From the NCBI GenBank assembly GCA_038501625.1, contig JAZAYU010000910.1, positions 1 through 64,000 on the forward strand: a DNA stretch of 64,000 nucleotides. Direction: 5' to 3'. Shown in pieces: positions 1 to 12,800 of this stretch (position 1 is the stretch's first letter; the number at the start of each line of letters is the position of its first letter). A program made the translations under genes and the position numbers. Below the pieces are notes generated by a model that saw only the letters and a list, made by a program, of their open reading frames with translations, made no database searches and was not told where the DNA came from. The stretch comes from Corbicula japonica (taxonomy: Eukaryota > Mollusca > Bivalvia > Venerida > Cyrenidae).

Positions 1-410
1 ACTTATTGACACCAATCTTCATGTGGGTAGCTTATACCAAGACGCAACTCAAGATTGCTACTCAGATGTCTGTGATCAAGATTAAGGTCAATGTTGCTAA
101 AAATAGAAGTTCAGTTTCTTCATGCTAACTTGAGTTAGCTGTGAATAATTTATATCAAGACAAAACTCGGGATTGCATCCTTGATGTCTGTGATCAAGTC
201 AAGGTCACTGTTGCTAAAAGAAGAAATTCAGTTTCCTCTCAATAATACTTTAGTTTGCTTTGACCTATTGACACCAGACTTGCTGTATGTTCGAAGCTTA
301 TGTGAGATGCAACTTGGAATCGCTTCTCTTGTGTCTGTGATCAAGATCAAGGACAGTGTTGCTAAAAATAGAAATTCAGTGTCTGCTACCTAGATGTCTC
401 TGATCAAGGT
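1..410. repeat. Degenerate tandem repeat, about 120-150 bp unit
   Basis: The phrase TGTCTGTGATCAAG recurs near positions 67, 185 and 332, with a variant near 394. Each is followed by a GTTGCTAAAAATAGAA-like tail. The spacing is irregular (about 118, 147 and 63 bp), so this is an old, eroded tandem array. The short open frames across it follow the repeat and I do not consider them genes. Confidence 0.7.
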
Positions 411-1120
411 CGTCGCCTCCCCCACCTGCACTCCAACGGACATTTTTAATGTTTTATTTCTTACATGTCTGATTTCAAAACAACACAAATTACTACTTCA
501 AGGGCGGGGTTGGGTGATCCCGGTTAATGATTGTATTTCAACTCTGCTCCCCTCAACACAAGATTTGTTAATGTACAATGTAACTAAAAATTTATTTTTC
601 TTTCTTGATTTGTCAGTTTTAGCAGTTTTTAACCAGGTATTTTCTTTACAAAAGTATAAGTATGAAATGAAAACCTGGTTTTCGTCGCGTGGCGACTTTT
701 TTACTTGTCCTTTGTTTATGTCATACATTTATGAATATTGCAATGATATTGAAAGGTATTTTGAAGAATCACAAACTGAAAGTTGTTGCTAAACGGAACC
801 GGGTGCTTGTTGTATTTCAATTAAATATATATAAATTTGGGGTAAAACAATTTAAATTAACATGGATGGGAAAATATACATGATTTAAAGTTTTAACATT
901 ATTTTTAACTGTTTTAAAACATATTTAAGGAAGTTTTAAAATTGCTTTATATTTGAAGGAATATAACTGCTTGTTTCGCATGTTTTTTTTAAATGTGTTT
1001 AAAACAGCACTCAAGATAATTTTTGAAGTACTTGATTAAATGGCGCAGGGCTACTTTGGCTACTATCATTTTGTTACTTATTAGAAACCACAAATCTATG
1101 AAATAGATGAAAGAAATTTG

Positions 1121-1195
1121 AACGCCACCGGACACGACAAATATGAAAAATTGCAGGCTCGGTATGATTGATGGGCAGTAATGGAAATGAATATT
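1121..1195 (+). repeat. Fragment of dispersed family R1
   Basis: Short copy of the R1 family: CACCGGACACGACAAATATG, then GCAGGCTCGG, then GGGCAGTAATGGAAATG. Longer copies lie at 39.47, 45.36 and 48.65 kb. This copy has lost the second arm of the internal palindrome. Confidence 0.7.
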
Positions 1196-1651
1196 TGAGA
1201 AAGAGATGGCCTGAATTGTAAAACCCCCTTTGCAATACAAGTCTTTTTTCAAATGTAGTCAACTTAGAGAGGCCATATTAATTAATCTAAAGTTTTATAA
1301 TTTATTATCTACTGCAGCAATGAAAAATGAGTATTCAGAAGTGATGGCAAATAGGCAGGAAAAAAAAACAATTGAAAGTTCTGCCTTAAACCAAGTAACT
1401 CTTTTGATGTATGTTTGCATTTATCTTGCACTAACAGCATCAGACAGTTTTCATTTTTCCGTAAAATAAACTACATACAAGCTATTTGACTGTGTACAAT
1501 TCACGTTTTTCCAAGATTTGCAATAACTTGAGCGAACAATGTGCTCCTTCATGCGCTCTGTCCTCGATCTTGCTTTTCCGGCAACCAGTACAAACACCAG
1601 TTATGAATCAAACTCTATACATTATTATTTAGTACAAATCTTACTTTTAAG

Positions 1652-4600
1652 GTGTTTTTCAATGACCCGATACATGGGACTGTCGAGGTTCATCCGTTAT
1701 GTGTAAAGATAATAAATACAAAAGAGTTTCAGCGCCTGCGATTCGTTAAGCAGCTTGGTGTTTCCTACTTCGTGTACCCAGGGGCGTCCCACAACCGTTT
1801 CGAACATTCTATAGGGTATGTATTTAAATTTTTATTTGGATCGCTGCAATATTAAGCGGTCGCCAAACACTCCAAAGTGGAAGGTGATATTTAATAGTCG
1901 TTTAATTACCTCGTGTCTATATTGAGGACCCGCCTTTTGATTGACAGTGTTTTTAGCATTTTATGTTTTGCATATTTGTGTGTTTTATTATGCAACATTG
2001 TAGAGTTGACGGGTAGTTTGGAGTGTTTTTTTCACAAAGACAACTTGTGGTTGTTTGTTCATATGAGAATCAGTTGGGGTAAGTGTGGGGTTGGTGTACC
2101 CTAGAACCTTGTTTGTGAAAATGGTGGTGTAATTTAGCCGTTTAGACTAAAGTGCTTAAAACACTTTTTTTCTAAGATAGAAGCATTTCGATTTTTTAAT
2201 GATTTATCACCTTTATACCGATTTATGCATCACCGTTTTTTTTAAATAATTAGATGGTTATCGATGAAAATACCTCTTACGTTATGATAAATTTTACATT
2301 AGTTAGGCCTAATTGGATAAAATATAATAATAATAATAATAATAATTATAATAATAATTATAATAATTATTATTATTATTATTATAATTTTAGCTATATT
2401 TATGTGAGTGTTTCAAAATATGTTCCAGAATATATTTACCGTGCTGTAATACAGCTGTTTTGTCGAGGTTGTAGTAAAAACTTGGATATACTATAATCAC
2501 CATTGAATGAAACTAAATATATAATAACTTGTTATTGGTTTAAATTGAGAAAGCAGTATATTTAGTTTCATTCAATGGTGATTATAGTATATCCAAGTTG
2601 ATTGATTTCGTAATGAAATTGAAATAAAATCAGGCAGATAAAATTAAAGTAAGAGCCAAATTATACGAGTAAAACTTTTCATAAAAGTAATTGCTTTTTA
2701 CTGTTTATCTAGGGTAGGTTTCCTGGCTGGACAGATGGTAAAAGCAATCAAAGAAAGACAACCTGAGCTCGGTGTCACACAGAAAGACGTTTTATTGGTA
2801 GTTATTGCAGGCCTGTGCCATGATATTGGTAAGACAATTTTGGTGTCACTCTGATTGTCATTGACGTGACCTTTCATATACTGCAAACATGTTTTTGAAA
2901 TAACGTGACTGTTTTGGACTTATAAAGGTAATATTCACGGTTAAATTTTATAATTAAAAAAAGGTGTCGTCATTGATATAACTGATATAATCATCTCATT
3001 TTCTCGAATTATTAACTATATCTTTTGTATTGCTTCCGAATTATTATCGAATTTCCACGACGTGTTATATCTTCTGAAGACGTTTTAGGTCGTGGTTACG
3101 AGATAATTATCTCTTTTCCAAAACATATTATCATATTACTATGACCGTCGATCCTAATTCGTGCTGCAATCGACCCTCTTTTGGCAGTACTCGAACTTAT
3201 TTGTCTATATAAAGCACAGGTGGGCCTCGAGGTACACAATATTTCCAAGTTCAAGCAATGAAGGAACGTTTGAAGCCACTTTTCTGCTCGGTTTGTTGGT
3301 CCCTTAATGCTTTCAACCTTCTAACATATGCGATTCTTCTTTGTCAACAAAGCATTTTGGGTTTCTTAACTTTCTACCAAACATTTTAACAAAGCCGTAA
3401 AATAGAAAAACTTCACATGTGTCGAATTTTCATTGATATTAAAATGAAATTACCATTATATAAATACTCTTCTAAATTTGATTCGTCACGTATTCTTATC
3501 TCAAATGTATACATACTTTCAAACGTATATGTCATATTACTGAATGGAACATATTAGTATGATTGTTTTGATAATTTGCTTATAAGTGTTTTTAAAAATT
3601 TTGATTGCCATTTAGATGTTTTGTCCTTGACCTTACAAAGGTTGGTGTACTCTAGAACCTGGTTTAAACCCCCAGTGGCGAATCGTTTTGCCACTGACTG
3701 TTCCCTTGAGTTCTCACTTAAGTTTATTGTTTGTGGCGTCTATTTTGAAACTGATTATTGTTATACCACGCTTTCTTCTTCTCTCTACTTTTTTGCTGTG
3801 TTGTGAGGCTGTGTATGCTGGATGTGGCCTTTTATGATTTGCATATTTTACTTTTTTACATGTTCGGTGAGATCTCCATCTTGTAACTTGTCCAGCTGCT
3901 TTTTTACTGATTTGTAGGACATGGTCCCTTCTCCCATGTTTTTGATGTTCGTGTTATACCAAAACTAGTAGAAGACAAAAAGTGGAAGGTAAGTACCCAA
4001 AGTAAATCCCCAAACTTAAGGTTCTTTTTTTTCGTTAATTGTTTGTGCGTCATATTTGAATTGACATAATTATAACAAACGTGCTCTTCCTCTCTTCGTT
4101 TTCGCTGCGTGGGGAGGCTGTGTTTTATGAGTGTGGCGATTCCTGATACGAATATATTACTTTTTTCAACGATGGTAAAATATAGTATTACTATTGAAAC
4201 GATATTGTTGGTACATGATGTTTTCCAGTTTTGAAGTATTTTGTTCTTATTTTCAATACGTTAACAAAGAATGCAAGCATAAAAGTTAATCAAATTCAAT
4301 TTAGTTTACTCGTATTTTTAATGTGACATGCGGTCTTGTTAGGACAATATAGTTTAGTCATACACATTAAAATATGCCCTAAAAAAGCTAAGTCTGTTAC
4401 TTAAAGTATTTGATTCTGAGGGATAAACGGCCCTGTCAACATTCACTTTCAGCACGAAGAGGCCTCTAAAGACATGATCGCACATATGTTAAAGAACAAC
4501 CACGCTCTTGCTGATGAGTTTAAAAAGTATGACATAAATGAAAAGGAGATAACATTCATACAAGAACTGATACTTGGAGACTTATTCCGTAAGTAATTAG

Positions 4601-7600
4601 TATTAATCTTTATTCAGATACGGCTTATAGGAAGGTTTATAGTCAGTCATACTTCAAAAGTAACAGCTTGCAGAGAACGTGTGCCGTTTTAAAGACCATG
4701 CACACATTAATTTTGCAAAAAGATGGGTTCCTTCTAGCAGAACGCTAAGAAAAAGAAGAAAACGACAATATTAACATAAAAAGCAGCAACCATTTAAGAT
4801 ATATTTGTTTGGCAGCCTTTGAATAAAAGTATGATACATGCATGTGATTTATTAACATTATTTTAAAGTTATTCATTTTTTATGTGCTCGCTCTGTGGAC
4901 TGGTAAGTCAGTAATATTTTATTTCTGAATAGTTTGTATGTTTTTAATGTCGCAAATTCGAACAAAATATTTAAAAAAAATAACCGCGCATTAAAACATG
5001 ATAAAAATCTTCACACTTTATTGGTTTTATGATTGACAATATCAATAAATACATTTTCCTTTTCGAATAAGGAATGGCTGAAGACGACAGTATTGGGGAA
5101 ATCAGAGGACTTGAACGAAAGAAAGAAAGTATTCTTGTACGAGGTAACAGAGTTTTTAAATGCAGTTACCAAAGCGTTAATATACTGAAAGAAATTAGAA
5201 ACGCAACTTCTTTAAACACAAAATATGTTTCGTGGTTTAAGAAGTTGCGTTTTTAATTTCTTTTACTATATAATATGTATTTGAAGAAATTGGAAACGCC
5301 TTCTTTAAACATGAAATGTATTTCTTGTTTTAAGAAGTTGCGTTTCTAATTTCTTTAAGTATATCGTATATGCATATAAGAAATTGGTTGCATACAAGAA
5401 TTAACACCTGAACAATGTACCAACTCAAAATAAATTAGAAGTTTTGAACATATAAACTTTGATATGGTTTCAATTGTAATAAAGTCGATACATTATTTAT
5501 ATGTTTGCGCTTCCCCCCCCCCCCCCCCAACCCATATCAAAGTTTAAGGCGGATGGGGTTCTGGTGAACCACTGTAGCATATAAATGTATTGTGAATAAA
5601 CCTGTTTCGCATATATGGTTTCAATTGTAACAAAAGTCGGTACATTAAGTACGTTAGTGCTCTTTTTCCGCCCAAACCAAGGTTTAAGGCGGCGGGGTTT
5701 TGGTGAACCAGTGTTGCAAATAAATGTTTTCAGAATAAACATGTTTTCGCCGTCGGTAAATGAATAGAAATAAGTGTATACATTATACATTTTAGAAATT
5801 GGTTTTTGCAGGTGGTCAACAACAAAAGAAATGAGATAGACGTTGATAAGTGGGATTACTTTGCACGTGACTGTCACATGCTCGGCATCGGTAACAGCTT
5901 TGATTACAAACGTTGTATCGCCTTTTCCCGGGTTATCAACGTTAATGGAGAGTGGCAGATATGTTTCAGGGACAAGGTATTGATTTCATTGAATTAGTTT
6001 TTGTATCGCCCTTTAGAAGAAAAGACGTATAGGGATCGCTTTGTCCCTCAATAAGTCCGTATGTCGGTCCGTCGGTGTGTCACGAAAACTTAACATTGGC
6101 TATAACTTTGCCATTTCTTAATATTTCTTCATGAAACTTTCATATTATATTGCTTAGAACAACACGCTCGTGATGATGACAAATAAGGTCAAGATCACAT
6201 TTGACGGAGTTATGCCCTTTTTTGTACTGGCATTATTATGTCGACATAGCACCTGAGGCGACACAAGTGTTCAACTGAACACCCATCTAGTTCATATATT
6301 TATTTCTAAACCCATCGAAGGAATTTCATGATGAAATGCTTAAACCCAACATGGTAGTTCCCAGATGTCTGAAGATCAGCCAAAAAGTTTCTATTGTTGT
6401 AGTACTACTTCGTCGACATGATGTTTGATATTTCTATAACATGTGCAGTACAGGACATTTAATGATTCTTTTTGTTTCTTAATAATTTCGGGTAACAAAA
6501 TAACATAATATCAAACGCAAGATTTCAGTCAGTCCCGTTTGTTTATGTTCATCAATATTGACATATTGACACATTTTATTTTCTGTTCATCAATATTGAC
6601 ACATGTTACTGTTCATCAATATTGACACATGTTATTTTCTGTTCATCAATATTGACACATGTTATTTTCTGTTCATCAATATTTACACATGTTATTTTCA
6701 GTTCATCAATATTGACACATGTTTCTGTTCATCAATATTGACACATGTTATTTTCTGTTCATCAATATTGACACATGTTATTTTCTGTTCATCAATATTG
6801 ACGCATGTTATTTTCTGTTCATCAATATTAACACATGTTATCTTCTGTTCATCAAAATTGACACGTGTTTCTGTTCGTCAATATTGACAGTCATGTTTCT
6901 GTTCATCAATATTGACACATGTTCCTTTTTTTGTAATTTTTTATTCAAGTAAAGCATGTTCATACAAGATATGCAGGTATTAAACAGTGTGAACATACAT
7001 GATTATATTCTCATATAAATGTTTATCATACAAGATAGAATCCAGTTTTTCTAAATTTATAGTCTTGTGGATTTAGATTGTTGTAGTTTAACGCCTTTAA
7101 TACTTAACCAATTTTGTTGCTTACTTTTTAAGTTTTTTAAAGAAATTATAAAGGGTATGAGGTACTTTTGAGGGTTAGTGTTTTTCCAAAAGAATGAAAA
7201 AAATATATAATTAAGAGATGTTAGGAATAAAAAAAAGAGAGAAAAGAAAGTTTAACAATAAAGTTGCTGATTTTTTTTAAACAAAGTAAAGAAGAGTAGA
7301 CATCAAGAAGTACAACTGCAAGTAACCTATAAAGATGAAGCTATTATTTTAGAAAGAAAAAAAAACAACACAAAAAGCCCTAAAATTAACGACAATAAAA
7401 ACAGATGATGACAAGGCAAATGTAATAGGAGGAAGAGAGGGGGCGAATATCAGCCAGACAGTCAACAGTAATTACAAATAAAAAACGATGTCCATTGTCC
7501 ACACACAGCACCAAGAAAGTTTCCCAGATTTTTTTAAATTTATTGACAGTAAAGGTTTTTTTCCGCATTGTATTTTTCTGCCTTTATTAAAAGTATCAAT

Positions 7601-9823
7601 TGCTTTTTAAAAACTTCAACATTTGGTAGACCTGAATTCATTTTACTTTTGTAAATATGGAGTTTTGCTAACAGACAAATGACATATAAGGCAGTTTGGA
7701 TGTATTAATTTCCCAAAATAAACTCCAGTTTAGTCCAATCTAACTCTGGCAAATTACAGGTTCTGCCGAGCCAAGTTTTGACATTTTGTAAAAAAATTTG
7801 TGTAACTTCACATTCCCAAAAAATATGTGTTAATGTTTCAGAAGACGTGTTACAGAAGCTGCAATTGTCGTTGTTTTTAAGACCTATTTTAAATAACAAG
7901 CGATTGGTGCCAAGTATTCTATGTAAAATTCTATATTGCAGCCATTGTAGTTTAGGATCTTTAGTGCCTTTAAATGGAAGATTGTAAATATACTTCCAAT
8001 CTATATTATTGAGATTAAATATTGTGTCCCATTTTCTTCTGGACCCTGGTACTGATACATTTGACCGGAGAAGCATATCGTAAATATGCCTACATCCTTT
8101 CTTACATTTATTTAAAAAACTAATATTAAGTGATTGAATCGGTTGAAAACTATTAACAGGTTCATGTTCAATGTCAAGCGAGTCTAAGTATGCTCCAACT
8201 GAATGTATAATGTTATTAAATTGTAAAACATTTGTTTGTACATCATACTGATTTTGAAATTCAGCAAATGTGAGGAATCTTCCATTTTTATGGAACAAGT
8301 CGTTTCTTAAAATGATGCCTTTTTCAACGAACCTGTTATCACAAAATGATTTGCCACCAATTTTAATATTATAATTATACCAAATAGGTGTAGCAAGAAA
8401 TTCACTCCAGGTGTTCCACATGTTTCTGTTCATCAATATTGACACATGTTATTTTCTGTTCATCAATATTGATACATGTTATTTTCTGTTCACCAATATT
8501 GACACATTTTATTTTCTGTTCATCAATATTGACACGTGTTTCTGTTTATCAATATTGACACGTCATCCGCTGTAAATGTCGTCCAAATGATTGATCACCG
8601 CGTATGACATTTTGTTAATACATTGTATTTATATTTTGTCGCTAAAAGTCATACATAATGAACATGATATTATTTTAAATTATGACTTTATGCTCCGTTT
8701 TTATTTAACTAGTTAAGTGAGGTAACCTTGGTGTGATCACAGCTGCGTTTATCGTTTATTACATGACTTAAGGTGGAACGCGACACTGCGAATTTTCAAA
8801 TTTCTTTATGAAATTTGGTATGGTAAATATTGACGATGACTCCAGCATGAATTCGCAAACCGTTTTTCGATTAATCAAAGAGTTGTTTAGATATTTACCT
8901 TCAAAGTTAGCTATCAACGCCTGTTTTCTGCAGTCAAGTCAACGACGCTCGCGGAACACTTTCTCGGGCTGGCAGAAAATTGGGGTTTTCAATAATTCAT
9001 TTGTTCTTTCACAGATGAATTGGCGCTGACGTCACTGCAGAAAACTGGAACGTAAAGAAATTCGAAAATTCGCAAAGTGTCGCGTTCCATCTTAAAGAAA
9101 TTATCCAATCTGTTTACTGAATTTTTAATACCTGATTACAATGTGACTGATATAAACGTACACAAACTAAGTAATGGGTTGGTTATATTTTAAGTTATGT
9201 ATATTTGACAGGAGTACAATAACTTACTAGAGATGTTCCAAACAAGGTATCAACTTCACCGACGGGCATATCAGCACAAGACTTGTGAAAGCGTAGAAAT
9301 GATGTAAGTGTTGTACAACAATGTAGAACTATAAAAATGTGAAAGATGCATATCAGGAATCGCCATACTCACAAAACACAGCCTCCCCACGCAGCGAAAA
9401 GAAAGAGAGGAAGAGAAAGTATGTTTGCTATGTCAGTGTGTCAGTTCAAATAAGACGCCACAAACAATTAACAAAAATGATAACCCTTTGGGTTACTGTC
9501 TTGGAACGGTCAGCGGCAAAACAAATTGCCACTGGGGGTTAAAACCAAGTTCTAGGGTGCACCAACCACACACGTGCCCCAACAGGTTCTCATATCACAA
9601 TACAAGTACAGGTTGTCTTGGATTAATATCTCCAACCTACCCATCAGCTCAACAATGTTGCATGCAAAAGCATGCAAACAAATAAAACATAAGAAGCTAA
9701 TAGCATTGAAAAGCCGAAGGGTACTCAATGACCTTACCGAGACCAGAGCACTTGGAGTCAAATCAGCAAGAACACGATAACAGGTATTTCTATCCATGAT
9801 CAGGCTCAATCAAACCGAGCCTG

Positions 9824-9897
<74 letters not shown>

Positions 9898-12800
9898 CCT
9901 GTTCGGTGGCTTTCAAAGTTCCCCTTTTCATCTATTGGTACATTAGAAAATTGAGCCAAGTAGTACTTGGAATAGCGATTGAAATTCTTGGAGACCGTTG
10001 AATCTGCTATTGTTTGTTAAAGGATTAGCTCTGCCATGGGTAAAACACTTTTATTTTCTGCAGCCACGTTCTTTTAATTAAATCTAGGTGCTCAGGTCTC
10101 GGTAACGAATAGAGATAGAGTACCTATCCATATCCCTTGACAGTGGCATATGCCATGTGTTCCTAAGTCTTTGTGTGTTCGTGTGCTTTTCTTTGAAACT
10201 CTTTATGTATATCTATTTTCGGAGACACCTTTCATTCTTTAGCTATTAACAGTGACATTAACCTGTCCAAAGATCTTCTCAAAAATAAAAGTGAAAAACT
10301 ATTATGTATACTTCATTGCTTCAGGATTGCTGAGGCCCTTGTTGCAGCTGATAAGCATATAACCTTCATAGGAACAGGTGGTAGGTAAGTGGTAACAAAA
10401 GTTTTAGTTTTTAGAAATATAATCTTTGCATTGTAATTTGAGTACAAGCTACAACTAATCGCACAAATACTTTATGTAAATACTTATAATATTATGAAAA
10501 AATCAAGCACTTTTCTGTTTTAAACACAAATAAATTAAAAAAAAACATACTGAAGCACAATTTAATTTAAACAAAATCAGAGACAATGTTCGTTTGACGC
10601 ACTTATCCCTTTTCATTGCTTTCGAATATATTGGTCAACAAAAACCTATTCCACGAAGTACAAATGACGAAAATTCGATCCTCATTCTAGCCCTAAAAAG
10701 ATGTCCGAAGCAATAGACGACATGGCTGCGTTCAGCTTGATGACGGACGAAGTGCTGTACCGTATTCTGAACGACCCGAACCCAGAACTAAAAACGTCCA
10801 GGGAGCTTCTGTTGAGAGTGTTGAATAGAGACCTATACCAGCTGGTTGACAAGAAACCATTTGGTCCGAATACTTATGACAAGGTAAAGTCACAGCATCT
10901 TTTCAGAGAAGTAATGTTTTAAAGCTCTACTATTATTAATCCAGATTGTAACTTAACGGCCAGTTACACTTACATGTTTCTTTGGTGGTGTACCTTGCTC
11001 CAAAAACAAATATTACAGGAGTATATGTTCAACAGTGATTGAACAATCCACTATAATAATTAATGAGTTCATGAAACTATGCAACAATTTCTTTTATCAC
11101 TGTGACGGAACAATTTGAAATATAGGTCATTTTTACTACCTTTTGTCTTTGAAAGTTGCTTTTATTTAAATTTATAATTGCGTACGTTTGAAAGAAGAAA
11201 GATTTTTACTTAATGAAACATTTGAAAATGAAGCAATCTGATAAACGGTAGAATATTCAACCTAGTATACGTTTCTCGGATGTCGATAAGTCAACGAGTG
11301 GGTCAAATTATACCACTTTCCCTGTATCCAGCCTTTAACCAGAAAAATGTGTTGCTACACGTACGCTACTTTTTTACATTTCTTTCTATAAGCGCGCTTT
11401 GAAAAGTAATATTAATTACTATTTTAATACGTTTGTTTGATTATTGTTTTTATTATCTTTATTTAATTAGGAAACAATCAAAGAAGAACTTCGGAAGATT
11501 ATGCATGTAAAAAAAGGCGAAGAACCCTTCGAAATAGATGTAAGCTAATTGTCAATGTTTCCGGAAACATTTGACATACTGCTATCATGGTAACAGTAAC
11601 ATCTAGGCAATGAAAGAAATGTTAGATTTAAAAAAAAACAACAGACATATTAAACAATATTATCCAATGGCACTGTCCATGTATCAAGAAGGGATGCAAA
11701 CTGATTGAGATTCTATATTCTTTTTCAAGGTGTCTTTACAAATCTAAACGTAATTTGTTAAAACCTCTGTCACCGTGGGGCAACCAAAGAGGTAAGCTAT
11801 GCCATCAGTAGATGTGTTAATCACCAAGCATGCAATGCGCTGAAGAACATTACTGTAACATTGGCGTCGTTTCTTTTTAGCTCACCTGTCACATAGTGAC
11901 AAGGTGAGCTTTTGTGATCGCAATTTGTCCGTCGTCCGTGCATCCGTAAACTTTTAATTTAAACGACGTCTCCTCTTAAACCCCTGGGCCAAAGTTGATG
12001 AAACTTGCCACGGATGTTCCTTGCATGAAGCTCTTCCAAAGTTGTTCAAAGAAATCAATGTCATGGTAACCTAAAGGAAAAACTTTAAAAATCTTCTTGT
12101 CTGAAACCACAAGGCCTAGAGCTTAAATGTTTGGCATTTAGCACCCTCTAGTGGAACTCTACAAAGATTGTTCAAATTATTTCCCTGGGGTCAAAATTGG
12201 CCCCGCCCCAGTGGTCATTTCATTATACATAGACTTATATAGGGAATCTTTAAAAATCTTCTTCTCACAAACCACAATGCGTACAGCTTAGATATTTGGT
12301 AAGTAGCATTGTCTAATAGATGTCTACTAAATTTGTTCAAATTATGTCCCTTGGGCCAAAATCGGCCACGCCCTAGGGTTCTCTTGGTTTACATATAGTT
12401 ATATAGGAAAACATGAAAATCTTCTTTAAAACCACAAGGCCTAGAGCCTTAATATTTGATATACAGCAGCATCTAGTGGTCCTCTACCAAAATTGTTCAA
12501 ACTATCCCCCTGGGGTCAACAAGGGCCCTGCCCCAGGGGTCACTTGTTTTACATAGACTTATATAGGGAAAACTTTAAAAAATCTTCTTCTCTAAAACCA
12601 AAAGGCCTAGAACCTTGGTATTTGGTATGTCATCATGTAGTGGTCTCTACAAAAGATGTTCAAATTATTCTCCTGGGGTCAAAAATGGCTCCGCCCGGGG
12701 GTCACTAGTTTTATTACATAGTGTTATATAGTAAATCTTTAAAAATCTTCTCTGAAACCGTAAGGCCTAGAGCGTAGATATTTTGTATAGAGCATTACTA

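Noticed and set aside
6545..6923. CRISPR-like regular repeats, or a repetitive protein of FINIDTCYF units
   Set aside because: Units are contiguous with no unique spacers, vary in length and shift frame; it is a minisatellite in an animal intron.
12493..12708. 71-codon frame in the 11.9-12.9 kb element
   Set aside because: It follows internal tandem units of a non-coding repeat; the frame is not kept between units.
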